Shown one piece after another: positions 20,952 through 32,945 of a DNA stretch of 64,000 nt. Each line of letters opens with the position of its first letter. Position 1 is the stretch's first letter. The stretch lies in NCBI GenBank assembly GCA_945910005.1, contig OX246747.1:5576274-5640273 (forward strand), written 5' to 3'. The notes below the pieces were generated by a model that saw only the letters and a program-made list of their open reading frames with translations, searched no databases and was not told the origin of the DNA. The position numbers were made by a program, and so were the translations under genes. This DNA comes from Isoperla grammatica (taxonomy: Eukaryota; Arthropoda; Insecta; Plecoptera; Perlodidae).

Positions 20952-21600
20952 TGTTACGAATGTTATCGAAATGTAAATTTAGTTATGTAATTAGCACGTT
21001 TACAAGCATAGATCTATATTGAAATTGTACATAACATTTATTATACATTGAACGTATACATACTTAAAAACAAATAACACTCCACTAAGCATTCAGACAC
21101 ATACCAAAGACACACGCACCGTCGCCGATCACTGAACATGTAATCTTGACTTGCTTGCTGAATACGTCAACACAAACTAACGCTGGACTGGAACTTTTGC
21201 CCGCGTAACCGGTTGGGTAGAAAACTCAAAACACTATAGTTTTGCCAGTCAAAAGACAAATATGATGCACCATGTGGTTTGCTCTAGGATGAGTAATGGA
21301 CGGACAGCGATTTTAGGTCCTAAAAGCGGAATATTTTTAAATGAACACACAATAGCTAGGCGACAAGTTGACCGGAAATCACCCCACCTCTTTGGGTCTG
21401 TCTTGCTCCTTCCAGCTAATCCCTATCCTTTCAAAAGCTGGTGTCGCCATGGTGTGTGAGGGGGGTGGGGGAGGTGTTCTTTTCAAAAAGTCTGTGTTCT
21501 GTATGTATAGTCTGTCTGTCTCTGTAGCCTCTGCCTACACCTTGAGTACAGATAGGGAGCTGAGATGGGCCAAGTTTAGCAAACCCCATGATAGCGCTCG
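20952..21600. other. Spacer without recognised genes
   Basis: No domain or repeat structure seen; frames at 21262-21625 are G-rich, low-complexity and mutually overlapping. Confidence 0.45.
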
Positions 21601-21745
21601 TGTCACGCACAATCACGCGTGACACGATTCACGCGTGACTGATATATTGTCATGCAAACTCACGGCCCTTTTAAACAATATTCACGTTCACGCACAATCA
21701 CGCTGAAAGTCGTGAGTCACGCGTGAATCACGTCACGCGATCACC
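21600..21745. repeat. Cluster of CACGCGTGA palindromes
   Basis: CACGCGTGA or close variants (TCACGCGTGA, CACGCACAATCACG) occur repeatedly over about 140 bp. They form inverted repeats of each other. The pattern looks like subterminal repeats of a DNA transposon, adjoining the hAT-like end at 21936. Confidence 0.55.
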
Positions 21746-21774
21746 TCTAGACCGTACCGTTGTTTCAAAAAAAA

Positions 21775-21936
21775 AAAAAGTAGCTGTTAAGTAGCATCAC
21801 TACATTTTTTGAGTAGCTGTACAAGTAACGAGCTACATACAAATTACAGTAGCTGAAAAGTAGCTAAGTTACTTTCAAAGATCAGGTAGCTGTAGTGTAA
21901 CAGTGCTACTTTTAAAAAGTAGCTTTAACAACACTG
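21775..21936 (-). mobile_element. hAT-like terminal fragment
   Basis: On the minus strand it begins CAGTGTTGTTAAAGCTACTT and is packed with GTAGCT/AGCTAC motifs. CAGTGTTG with AGTAGC subterminal repeats is a common hAT end in invertebrates. The opposite terminus and a target duplication are not identified, so only an end remains. Confidence 0.5.
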
Positions 21937-22024
21937 TGAAGATGTCCCTCACAGTAGTGATGACACGTTGAGTTAAGTCACCTCTAAACCCACAACGCGG
22001 CGAAACATCCCGTTCAAGTTATAA

Positions 22025-22062
22025 TTTTATTACATTATTATTATTATTATTATTATTATTAA
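22025..22062. repeat. TTA microsatellite
   Basis: Run of TTATTATTA in an AT-rich spacer. Confidence 0.9.
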
Positions 22063-22235
22063 TTTAGATATTTGCTGCCCCTGAATCATTTTCCTGTAGG
22101 TCATTGATTTGCAACTGTACCTTACCACTGATGAGATGACACTGCAAATTAAATTACCCCAAATTCGGCTTCTTCCTCCTGGAAGTATAGTCCCCCAGCG
22201 CCCTTGCCTTTGGATACGTTTTTGTGTCCCTTTAC

Positions 22236-23480
22236 CTAGATAACAAGTTCGTGGTCTCTATTAGGTTCGCTCTTTTTCAATGCCGTTTCAAATTCCCCAA
22301 CCGTCATGTTGGCAATCACACCTGGGCGCTGCCCCTTTCTCGGACCCACAATGAAGACCACGTTGCTGCAAAAATAAGTTAATGCGTCAAGTCATAGTTG
22401 AGCACGGGTTATCATATAATTTATGCTTCAGGTTACACTCACTCTCTAACGACAGGATACGCATTCTTTACGCTCTGTGCCCATAATCCTGAGCGCCTCA
22501 TTGATTCTAGGTTCTCCGCCTCGAGGCAATCCAGTCCATAAGCTCGACAGCCAAGCAAGCATCGTCTGTATCGAATCCTTCCATCCCTTCTATGGACTTG
22601 TTATGTAAAGACGCCGAGGCCCGGAGTGATAGCTGCCGCCTCACCGGCTTGAGTGAAATCTTGATCTGAGTCAACTTGAATGATAGTTTACGATCGATGA
22701 TCTTATGCATCAGGAATTCCAAGAATCGACCATAGCTTTTGAGGTACGATAGAAAACTACTGTAAGTTGCCTAAAAAACAAAACATCATCGATAGTACAA
22801 TGCCCAAATATCTGTATATTGCCCAAACTGGCGAGGCAGGCGCCTAAGATAGTAAAGACAATATTTCGCTGGACTTTAGGACATACTTACAACAGATTCC
22901 AACAATTTCTTTACGTATTCAAGTACTCTTGTATCGTGAAGGACGTTTACCCAGTCGTCCGCTTGTTGGGGCCAGAGTTCCATGGCCTCATGCCGGGTGA
23001 GGTAGGCGGCCGGGAGGCAACAAGGTCTTTGCAATGTGGGCCCTGTGGATCAGAACATCGGTCATATACTGTTGCCAACGACCTTCAAAGCAAGACAAAA
23101 CGAAGCTGAGACCCATCTGTAATTTTTACGCGCGTTTACACTTTCTGTAGTTATTCCAAATACTTGAAGAATAATTTGATAATGGGCAGACGGAGGTCCA
23201 CCATCGCCTCCAGTCCAGCTTTAAATATTGTTTCCTTGACGCTGCTTATTTCTTTCGCTCGAAGACCCCGGATGCAATTGCTTGCATTACTTTCGCGTCT
23301 TCCCGCATCACCAACCGATCTTCTGGAGTCAAGTCAGCGGCAGTTGTTGTGGGAGCTTCACTTGGCAGCAAATCTTGTGTCTGTTAACGCGTCACTACAA
23401 GTGTTCCCGTGTCGGCTGCACTAGAAAAGGTGGCAACAGGCTCATCCTCCATTTGCACTTGCAAGAAACCTGAACAAACG
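22236..23480 (-). pseudogene. Candidate tyrosine-recombinase (Crypton-like) gene, several exons
   Basis: Minus-strand pieces: 23165-23480 (DLTPEDRLVMREDAKVMQ, then after a frameshift AGLEAMVDLRLPIIKLFF); 22891-23105 (FEGRWQQYMTDVLIHRAH, then YLTRHEAMELWPQQADDW and RVLEYVKKLLESV, ending at gtaagt); 22507-22770 after a ttttttag acceptor (ATYSSFLSYLKSYGRFLEFL); and 22236-22365 after tgcag (NVVFIVGPRKGQRPGVIANM). The SAM-like helical segment followed by G-Q-R-P-G-x-I-x-N-M fits the core-binding domain and first catalytic Arg box of tyrosine recombinases. The HxxR and Tyr boxes were not found. Frame breaks imply decay. Moderate to low certainty on family. Confidence 0.42.
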
Positions 23481-23489
23481 AAACTTTAT

Positions 23490-24427
23490 TTTCGTAACTA
23501 CAATAAGGTCTAGGGCCTAGTTTAAGCCTAGGTATGTCTCAATTGTACACCTGTGTAACAGACACAAACCAAGGCCTATGTTGGTAAACTAGTTGTCTTG
23601 GTCTAAGCTATAATTGAAGCCTAGGCCTAGGCTATGCCAAAGATGAGTATTAGTAGTAGTATTTTCCCTTCTTCCTCTAGGCCTAACCATTGGCCCTTTT
23701 CTGCCTTCTCTGAACCTAGGTATAAGCCTAGGTCTAGTTTTGGGTTAGGCATTCCTGCATCCCCAGTTTGGTCTTCTACACTAGGCTCACCCAAATCCTT
23801 AGCTGGAGAACTATCCATCTCTCTGGTGTGGATTTGGTCCACTTCCAAAGGCTTCGCTCCCATAACCTCACTTTTGGAGCATGTTCTACACACCCATTTA
23901 CGTTCTCCTTTTACGTCCTTCTTCTTGACTCCTATACGTTCATATTGTATAAGACACTAAGCCTAAGCCTACTTTACGAAAACATCAGCCAACTTACCTC
24001 AACGTGTGATCATGGCGGTTGGTCTTGGGTAAGAGGTGATCGATTGCTCTTCTTCACAATTGAAGGACCTACTTAACGTAACAAATATTCGTAAGAAAGT
24101 ATATCCATTTGGGCATAGTTAAAAAACATCTCGTGATCGGTCAATCTCATCTCACGAATGAGGTTATAGTAGTCTCTTTGTCCAGCTCTATTGAGGTTAA
24201 TTGGTCTTACTCACCATTGTCTGGGCCGTCTTATTTTTCGTCGTATGTTCAATAAAAAATGGTATCCTATTACAAGGGCTAAATAGCCCATAACTTCTAC
24301 ATTGTCATCCATTAGTGAATTGATTTTAATACAAAAAATAGAAAGGTTGTAGTGCGTGCAAGTAGGAGAAGAGAGATGTAATGTATGTTATTTATTAATT
24401 ACATGTACAAAATAGTAGTACATGGCC
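23490..24427. other. Spacer with a small Cys-containing frame
   Basis: The minus frame 23627-23893 contains WVCRTCSKSEVMGAKPLEVD after a Lys-rich stretch. It might be a 5' exon of the gene at 22236-23480, but no splice link is certain. TAGGCCTA-type motifs are dense at 23510-23740. Confidence 0.3.
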
Positions 24428-24430
24428 TTA

Positions 24431-25248
24431 AGGTGAATTCACGACCTTGCGTGGCCGTGCATGCAGCGCGGTGCAGCGGCTGGTAGACCAATCAGAAACG
24501 ACTTGCATGCAGTGCAGTGCAGCGCTGCCGAAGTTGGTCGACATTCAACTTTTGCAGCACTGCACGCAAGTCATACCTCCATAGATCGTATATATTCTGA
24601 TGGCTCACACTGGCTGTGACATTTTTCGTCTGCATGGTACGCCTACTCTGGACCCCTATTCGGTAACTTTCCCATTTCTGCCTGAAATGAAAGCAGCCGA
24701 AACGAATGCAGGCAGAAATTATTTGCCCGTTTCAGCCGTCGCCAAAGATGAACAAAATAGCGATTCTATAACAGCGCCTGAAATGTGTATGTACGCTTTG
24801 GGAGAACATCACAAGGCGACTGAGCCACCGAGGCTTTAAGCCAATCAGAAACAGACAATATCACGATTTAGATGGCCGTGATCACTGCAACCAAACTGCA
24901 ACACGGCTCAAATCAAAACAAACATAACCCTACACACAGTTACATGAACGCGTCTTTTACAACACAAAAAGCAACCTAGAATGCTATATTTCTCTATTCT
25001 AGGAATTTCTCTATGTTCTAGAAAGCCTACAAGGTAATGCCTAGGCCTACGCCAATATCTAATTATTTCTTAACACTGAATGTATATGTATCGGCCTAGT
25101 AATACGGCAGTCCTAGTGATACAATAGGCCTAGGCAGTGAAACCGCATCTGTGCCGGCCGGGTCGTGAACACATAGAACTTCCCACGCACTACTGCAGCA
25201 GCACGGACGGCGCTGCATGCACGGCCATGCAAGGTCGTGAATTCACCT
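24431..25248. mobile_element. Harbinger-like MITE (818 bp), TTA duplication
   Basis: Inverted ends AGGTGAATTCACGACCTTGC (24431) and their complement ending at 25248 extend about 38 bp with one or two differences. The trinucleotide TTA flanks both sides (24428-24430 and 25249-25251), as for PIF/Harbinger. Internal frames such as 24600-24839 have no recognised domain. Confidence 0.8.
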
Positions 25249-25249
25249 T

Positions 25250-26116
25250 TATCCATCTCCAGTCCAGCCAGATGAAACTCTTTAATGATCCCCCAAAACC
25301 ATTGATGTCGACAAAAGATAGCAGGATCCATGGAAGGCTGTGAGGAACGAAAAGCTGTAGCAGGCGTTCTGTCAGACACGTAAATAAAGGCTGTGGAATT
25401 CCCCACAGGACCCCCCTTCCAGTTAACGAGTTTTAACGAGGCGAACGAAATTCAAGTGCCGAATCGCGATGGCGCGTGTATCTGACGTCCTGATCGTGTC
25501 ACCGTGAGTAGGGCGGGCGTTGAACATCGCGTAACACCGGTTGGAGGTTGACGTTGGTGCTGGATTAAGTCGATGTCATGGGTACTCTTGATGAGCTTGC
25601 TCCTGTCTGCGGTTGGAGGATGAGTGGGGAAAGCGTTGCTGGTGGTTGAGTGACTACAGTCTCGTCGGCGAGGATGAATGCAGGCTTTACTCGGTCAATC
25701 GACACAACCACCCTCTTCCCATAACGGAGGATTGCAAAATACTTTTCATGTCTTTCATCAATCTCAAAAGGTCCGTCGTACGGTTGTTGCAAGGTAGCTG
25801 TGACTGCGTCATGTCGAACGAAAATCTTTAGCAGGCGTAGGCTACTGTCAGACACGTAAATGGAGGCTGTGGAATCCCCCACAAGGTACTTAAAAAAATA
25901 ATAACTATTGGTGGGACATTCATGAGCTCTGATTGGTTTACGTTTACTTAAGAAAAATATCAACATTCGAAGGGAACTTCTTACGTAATTTCTATTATTT
26001 ATTATAATTCTCACGCGTACGCAAAGTGGATGTACACGAGCCTTAAAACTTAAAGCATAGACATCCAGATAAAACATTTCAGTCTTAAGGAGGGTCACAA
26101 GAGCCTCCACTCCCAT
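25250..26116 (-). pseudogene. Ty3/gypsy Pol C-terminal fragment, partly duplicated
   Basis: Frame 25565-26116 contains FVRHDAVTATLQQPYDGPFE and YGKRVVVSIDRVKPAFIL, the chromo/GPY-like C-terminal tail of Ty3/gypsy integrase. Upstream, GDSTASIYVSDS is echoed at 25330-25400 as GNSTAFIYVSD, so part of the sequence is present twice (TGTCAGACACGTAAAT near 25372 and 25845). The catalytic core is missing. The MITE at 24431 lies directly beyond. Confidence 0.65.
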
Positions 26117-26269
26117 CCACTAACGAAACGTGTGTTCCGCTTCAGTGAGTTATCCCAACACATCTGGTACAATAAGCTGGTCAGGCAAAACAAAACATTT
26201 CTCCAATATTTCAAGCAGCAATTAGTTTGGCATTTGCAGGCGGACACGACAAATCGACGGTATTTAAGA

Positions 26270-27090
26270 TTATCTATTTTGACGACTGTGTGACAGGATG
26301 TGCCTCAACAACGTAACTTTGAACACCAATGTCAACTCAGTGCACGGCCAGTAGCCATAACTCTCGGCTACATTCTGCATTCGCGTGTAACTGTCAGGTG
26401 GCTGAATTAAGTTTATTTGTATAGTGATCATGGCACAAAATATTACAGTTGTTTTTATTTTTCGCCTTGCCAATGATAAGAACAGGGAGCTTGTGCGAGC
26501 CGTCTTTATTGGTGCACAGTAAAACACTGTCAAATGTTCTTTACTAAGTTTACCCCCGTGGCACATTTCTCCCTTGTATGTTAGGGTTTTTTCGGGCAGG
26601 AGATTAAAGAAGAGCCCAGTCTCATCCGCGTTGTAGATATTGCGGTCTTCGAAATTTCTAGTCATTACTGGAAGCTTACTTTTCCAGCTTTCGATTACGT
26701 CTAGATCGACGCTGTCTGCTTCTCCGGAAACGGCCTCATAAAATAAGCCATGACGTTTTTTTAAATCGGTCGATCCACCCATTTGATGCCGTGAAGTTTT
26801 CTGCTATACATGGAATCGTAATGCAATTTGCATTGCTTTTTCGCGTAGTATTGTGCCATTTACCGGTATGTTCGAGGCCCTCGCTTGTTGAAACCATGCC
26901 AACAGCGCCGTCTCTAGCTTCTCAAAAGGGCTTTTCTTTTCCGATTCACGATTGTTGGCACTTTTTGATCCGCATTTTTCAATGCTCTTTTTTGGTTTTT
27001 ATTTGTGCCCCAAAATGGTATGTAGTGTTGACGAGGTATGTTAAGCCGTTTCGCTATGCTGATTTTTTTTTTTCGTTTATCAGCAATAAC
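26270..27090 (-). pseudogene. Tigger/pogo-type transposase relic
   Basis: From about 27090 downward: a CENPB-like HTH start (RKKKISIAKRLNIPRQ), then EKLETALLAWFQQARASNIP and an FTASNGWIDRF segment in a shifted frame. Frame 26270-26782 has KRHGLFYEAVSGEADSVDLD, NIYNADETGLFFNLLPEKTL and LSKEHLTVFYCA. YNADETGLFF carries the first catalytic D of pogo/Tigger DDE domains. Later catalytic motifs are lost after about 26400. Several frameshifts and a TAG at about 26803 break it. The 5' edge fuses to a hAT relic. Confidence 0.78.
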
Positions 27091-27868
27091 AAGAGCTTTA
27101 AGAGCAAACTTCGTATCTAGTAAACTCTTTACACAAAAGCAAATCGACCCCCAACGGGTTTTTCCTGGCAACTTTCAAGATAGTGACTTTCCTTTTTTCT
27201 GTATCTGCATATCTACAAACCGTGCTAAAATCACTTGTGAATTATTTATGTGCTTTAACAATCTTTTTAGCTTGAGCTACAATGAGAGTCACTGAATTTA
27301 GTCTTAGAATGTCTCCAACTAACAGATTCAGAATGTGAGCAACACAACCGTCATTCGAAAGCTTTGCACCATAATCTTCGTTTAACATGTCTCGAGCTTT
27401 TACCGGCTCGTCTCGGCCCGGGGTAGAATAGGCCCAGAGTGACTCTGCTAGTCGTAAGAGGCGACGGAAGGAGACCCTGTCCCTTTCCCCCCCACTGTCC
27501 CACTGAATATTCCTCCTCCCACTTGGACTATGACGACCCACGCGACGTACAATGGATCTGATTCGGATGTGGCTTTTTTCTTCATCATCATATTTCTTAT
27601 CTTCATTATCATCCACTCATCGTCTCGATTAGCCATTGCTGCAAAAATATGAGACGTAAAGTTCCATTAATCAATCAATCGAGCTTTTACTATTGCAGAT
27701 TCATTGTCGGAAACTACAGCAAGGAACTTTACCTTTCCAATTTCCTCGATTACCACTTTCATTTCTTTTTTCATGTTTTCAGCTGTGTGTCGCTCCTTGC
27801 CAATTACAAATTTTCTATAGAATACTAGTGTAGGGGTGGTGATCATGAAATTAACAATGGCTTCATTC
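27091..27868 (-). pseudogene. hAT transposase relic split by a SINE
   Basis: After an acceptor (ctttcag near 27869) the frame reads NEAIVNFMITTPTLVF, KEMKVVIEEIGKVKFLAVVS and DNESAIVKAR up to the SINE. It resumes beyond it as DMLNEDYGAKLSNDGCVAHI, LNLLVGDILRLNS and AKKIV, then in another frame KTRWGSICFCVKSLLDTKFA. The DNE/D motif, C--H-LNL and TRWGS motifs are classic hAT core landmarks. It ends where the Tigger fragment begins. Confidence 0.8.
27404..27679 (+). mobile_element. SINE, head B + body 1 (internally deleted), with TSD
   Basis: Flanked by the exact 11-bp repeat CGAGCTTTTAC (27393-27403 and 27680-27690). The body has lost the CCCTGCCCTCCCTTGCTGG stretch, joining CACTTGGAC to TATGACGACC. 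It sits inside the hAT relic; removing it and one repeat copy restores the hAT frame. Confidence 0.93.
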
Positions 27869-28149
27869 CTGAAAGAGAAGAATAAGCGTAAATAAAAAAA
27901 AAATGTTTGGGGAAAATAAAAATATTAAATAAGTTGTATCCTTGCCATCAAAATCAAATACAGATGGATAAGCCTCCTATCTCACCTTAAATTACTACAT
28001 GCATACGACTTGACACTGAATACCACTGTTAAGATATTGACTATGTATAACAGTAAAAGGACTATACTGAAGTGCAAAGGCACACACCCAACTTGGGTGA
28101 AAACAACTTGGGTGAAAATAGCCTTTTAAATGTGGGGCTCACCCAACTT
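27869..28149. other. Spacer
   Basis: AT-rich, with CACCCAACTTGGGTG repeated three times at about 28085-28155, a short imperfect tandem or inverted repeat. No gene. Confidence 0.5.
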
Positions 28150-28159
28150 GGGTGCAAAT

Positions 28160-28500
28160 AGAGGCAGCCCTACCCCTATTGTGTCATGTCTACACTTACC
28201 AGAAGTATCCAGACCACCTTCTCGGGGCAACACTGTACTTGGACGCCCCTTCAACATAGGATACAGTAAATCGTAGAACTCACTCTGTGCGTGTCGCACC
28301 ACTTACAGAGTTCCCCTCCATACATTTTACAAACGAGCTTTCCAAGCTCTTCCACTTTATCTGGATTTGGGCAGTCGATTTGTGTGAGTAACCAGCGTGA
28401 ATCATTTCTGATTCTACTTTGCTATAGATTTTGGCAGCTTTAAAACGTTTTGCATCCAAATATTTTATCATTTCGAGGGCTTAGCCTACGTTGTTCTATC
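28160..28500 (-). pseudogene. Trihelix Myb/SANT-like DNA-binding protein fragment
   Basis: Frame 28280-28471 reads MIKYLDAKRFKAAKIYSKVE, then HAGYSHKSTAQIQIKWKSLE, then SGATRTE. After a frame shift SEFYDLLYPMLKGRPS follows. The GYSHKS-AQ---KWKSLE helix and TRTEW-FYDLL are features of Myb/SANT-like trihelix domains found in transposon-derived regulators. No start codon or upstream helix is identified beyond 28500. Confidence 0.55.
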
Positions 28501-28890
28501 TCCCCTTTTGTAAAATGTTCAGGAGAAGAGATTGAAAATTCGGAAATCCATCAAGGTCACACGTTTAAAGATATTTTAACCATTATTTTTTCTAATTTTT
28601 AAAAGCTTATATTTGATTCATTTTGGAATAAGCCCTAACGACTGGGTTAGACGTTTGGTTCAAATTAAATATTTATGCTTGGATATACATCACTGTTTAT
28701 TAAAATTGTGTGAAACATTTCTATTTAACACGTTCTATCTCCTACTTGAATTGTACTTTTCATCACATTACGTTTTAATGATAAGAATAATTGCATTTCA
28801 ATACCAAACAAACTTGTATATTATGTGATTACTGATTAGTGATTACCAGTACTTGAAGAAAATTGTTACATTGCCATTTACACCACATCA
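28501..28890. other. AT-rich spacer
   Basis: No recognised feature; the plus frame 28613-28828 is hydrophobic AT-rich sequence without a domain. Confidence 0.5.
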
Positions 28891-28897
28891 TTAATCA

Positions 28898-29755
28898 TTA
28901 TGAGGAAATTAGGTATCGTGCAATGTTTAGAGATTGATCTTTTAAGTACTTACGCCTACTTGAGATGGTGTCCCAAAATATTTTGTTCACTCCGCAAAAA
29001 TATTTGTAGCGTGATCGAATATCATTGTCTTTCAGCTTATCAACAACTATCAATAACAATTGTTCCCTGTTGAACTTTTGCAGTGGGTAGCTCTTGAACG
29101 AACGTAGATTTTTTCTTTGAATTGCTTGAACCAAATTGCTTAAAAATTGGTACAGTTTCCAAAACGGCACTTTTCGAAAATGAAAGTCTGTATTTGACGT
29201 TTTTACTGTTTCTTTCGTGGATGATGTGTTTCACTTTGCTGTACGGAAGTTGATTTAAATTACTTGATTTTGCATTTGGTTTAAAATGTTTGAAGTCAGA
29301 TCGTGTCAATTGCACGACATTATACGGCTTATTTGTCTTACAATTTACCAAAGATTTGATTATTGCCAGAGGGCTGTGTAATTCACTGTGGTGCATGTGC
29401 CTCTCTATGACGCTATGCCTGCCCAGGGAGAGGCATGATACAACACACAGGCACAAACCTCGTCTTAAGAAAATATGTTTTACTTTGTTAAACATAATTT
29501 ATGGCCCAATAGTAAAATATAGCTTAAACATAATATATTTTTGGCCAGAGTGTCCAAAAATGAACAGTTGAACATTTTACTTGTCACACACATTACACTT
29601 AATCATTTTCTTCTTGCAGTTATTTGGCATTCTCTGACAGGTGACACCTTGCACTTGCAGCAACAAAACCAATTTTCACCACGGATTCTATCGTTCACTT
29701 GCTTCCGGTCATTTACATTTGGATGATCGAATCTCGGTAGAATTTCACATACTAT
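28898..29755 (-). pseudogene. CR1-like LINE ORF1, downstream part, decayed
   Basis: Immediately before the LTR element the minus frame reads CEILPRFDHPNVNDRKQVND, the direct continuation of the ORF1 esterase-like region at 34612-35495. Below it, frames 29040-29495 (RHMHHSELHSPLAIIKSLVN) and 28898-29170 are only loosely interpretable and may belong to the same element. No ORF2 reverse transcriptase follows. Confidence 0.5.
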
Positions 29756-30471
29756 TGTGAAGAAAAGGGGTAGACTGAGCCCCCAAGACAGATGTTGTTG
29801 CCTTGATTGGCTTGGGGAGCGTAGCTGATGTTAAGCTACGGGACTCAGTTTTCCCCTAATCTTGACCAGGATCGGGTTTTTTGTGGGTCATGGATCATGC
29901 AGGGTGGACACCATTAAAAGACAGATTCCAGAATACGAGAGTTACGTGTATTGTTCTTAAACCTTCACCCTAGATGGTCATCCCTTTAACTGTTGCACTG
30001 TGGGTTCGGCGTGCGTGGGTACAATTTAATTTAAATAAAAAAAATACACAATCTCACGAAACATCATCCTACCCTCTATGTAGGCTTGGAACAGCGACCC
30101 TGCCAATCCACCGGTCCTGGCACGCCCCTCGGTCGGATCCCCGGTCAAGTCCTCGTTGCCACCCTTCTACTGTACGCACCCGCTCTCGTCCCTTCTCCGA
30201 CCAACCAGCCTCTCGTTCGAACAGCCAAACCTCTTCTCCCCGTCTCACCGTAGTCCATTTCACAAAACCAAATCTCCCTGACTCAGGTGTTCTTCACGAT
30301 ACCCGTTCGTTGCTCGCTCCCGACAAAGTGTTGAAATCCTGACACATGCACATTCCACGGGTACACTCAACTTGTGCATGCGTCTAGTTAGGATTGCAAC
30401 ATATCCGGTAGAGCAGTCAATAACTTGTATCGAAAAGAACAGAAGAAGACCATAAAATGGTCTTCTTCACA
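29756..30471 (-). repeat. LTR copy 1 of the 4.86-kb element (3' LTR if minus orientation is right)
   Basis: Appears identical to 33901-34616 over all compared stretches; open frames translate to the same proteins in both copies. Identity implies recent insertion, because LTRs are equal when an element integrates. Confidence 0.93.
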
Positions 30472-32559
30472 TGCCCGGCCCCCCAATGAACGATGACCTC
30501 ATCGTTCGTAGAATCTCTTCATCCCTCGGGCACCATTTCCACCGGATCCCTCCGCATCTCATCAACACAGTAGATCCATCAGGCATGTATATGGCGTTGA
30601 CTAGTTTCTTGTATAATCCCAATATGCTTCAAGTATCCTCGTATGATCTCGTTAAAGTTCGTTTCGTAGAGCCTCTTGGTTATCGGTGTCGGTCTTCCGT
30701 CTCTGCCGTCTCAGGTAGTTTCGTCGGCGTCCCGGACCAGTATCATAACCCACTCATTGTACCAAGCCTACCCTAAACGCAATACCCTACACCCCGCACT
30801 CACAATGCAACAGTTATCTCAGACTCGTACAGGTCGCTAAAATCCTAACTGAAAACAAAGACTCTTCCTATATAAGTTCCACCTGAAGGGCAGAAACCCT
30901 AACGGCGACAAATGCCCCTGAAATAGCTAACGAACTTGCACACAGGTGAAAGCAAAGAAAACAACTGAAAAATATCAACACCAAGACCTGTGTGAGAAAC
31001 CAAAAATATAAAACAATGTATCCTACCTAGTGAGTCTTTGTCCGAACCAATATCAAAATAAATTCATTTTTTTTGTAGTAAATAAAGTTTTCATAGTAGT
31101 CTTGATCCAACAGAAACGTAACCCTCGTGATGTACAATTGAGCTCGCCCCGACAATTCTCAGCTGGCGGCTCGTCCGCAGGCATGTACTGCGTCTAGTCA
31201 GCATGTTAGTGAACTGTGCCTGTAACAGAAAACAACCTTGCGCCAGTTACGATTCAAGGTTACTTCCACACACTCACATACAGCGAATTCCGCTGACGCC
31301 AGACTGAGCCACGAGGATACGCACGTGTTACAACGTAAACACAGCGTGACTGACAGCTGACATTAAGAGACACATGGTAATAGTTGCAAAGAAAACCAAT
31401 AATTTCAAAACATCAACCAACGACTAAGTAACAAATAATATTATTTAATTTTAATATGTTTATTAACGGGACATTCAAAACAAATCATCTTACTGAGTAA
31501 ATCTTTAGTAAAATATACTACTATTCAGAACCGCGAGAAAACAAAATTCAAACGAAACTACATGCCTTTAGTAACAAATATATTATGACAAATTTCTTTA
31601 CAACTAAAACCATGCATATCCAACGTCCAACGTAATTATAATTCACAGAACCCAAAACAAACTATTTAAAACAATATCTAAACTGTAAACATCTCAACCT
31701 CATCATCATCATCATCAATCAAAATCAAAGTCAATCAAAATCATCATCATCATCATCATTGTCATCATTTCAATAGGACAATGCACCGAGAAAACCAGAC
31801 ATGCGTCCTCGTTGCGTCTTTCCACCAGCATTTTAGCAGCATACCTTGTCGGCATTACAGCAAAACAACTTAAGTACGCTGACAATCGAGAGAAAACACC
31901 TATACTCCATCTCACGTCACATGAAACACGGATTCCTTGGCCACCTCTATGAAAATAAATCCACACCCTCTCGGAAAACTTCAGTCAACACGTACCGATG
32001 GAATGTCCAAATGAACCCTAAATGTACCACTTAACCTAAGTGCCAACCACAGCACATAATAAAGTAACTAAGCAAACTTCTCCCGAGAATACCTCAATCA
32101 GGCTGAAGGCCATAAGTCTACCTTAAACGTAAAGTAAATCTAAAATATAATATAACCAACAATGACATTCCATCGTACCCTCTACGCTGCACAAGCCCAA
32201 GATGACATAAACACCTTACACATCATGTCAGGGCAGCCGCCCTAACACAACATATATCCGACCAAAGGAACCGTATAAAACATGCTAGTGTGAACAGAGT
32301 ATAGACGGTACTCCCTTTTTGCTAACGTCAAGTATCGGCCAAACAACGCCCAAAAAGCCGTCGTCAGCATTCCACCGCACAGTATCCATGACATGTTTCC
32401 ATATCTTAGAAACGAACAAAACTCTGCCAACAAGCAGATCCAATAAAACTCAACAAATCATGAGATCACTCATGTCCAAAGCAATCACCTCAAAAACAAA
32501 AACAATGAGGAACAACCATGTTTTCACCAAAATCCACCAAACATCAACCATCAACGACA

Positions 32560-32945
32560 CCAGCAATATTGTGACCATAAAGTCACCAAATAATCAAGTC
32601 AACGACAACAAAACATCTCGTTCAGACACATCGCATAACGACCTCAATATTCAATAATTGTGACCATAAAGTCACCAAATAACAATTCCATGTGTCCATA
32701 TCACATGACCCCAATAATCAATTATTGTGACCATAAAGTCACCGAATAAAAGTTACCGGTACCTCAATAACTGCATCTCAATTTCATACATCCACATCGT
32801 ATGACACCAACATACCAATCATTGTGACCATAAAATCACCATTAAAAAAAAAGTTATCTCCGTAACTGCTTCTCAATTTCATACATCCACATAGTATGAT
32901 ATCAATAACCAATCATTGTGACCATAAAGTCACCAGATAAAAAGT
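32560..32945. repeat. Internal repeats of the LTR element
   Basis: ATTGTGACCATAAAGTCACC recurs about five times (near 32567, 32656, 32725, 32820 and 32914), with CATACATCCACAT-type sequence between. It includes the inverted pair GTGAC...GTCAC. A reiterated motif inside a non-coding LTR element could serve packaging, but this is a guess. Confidence 0.75.
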
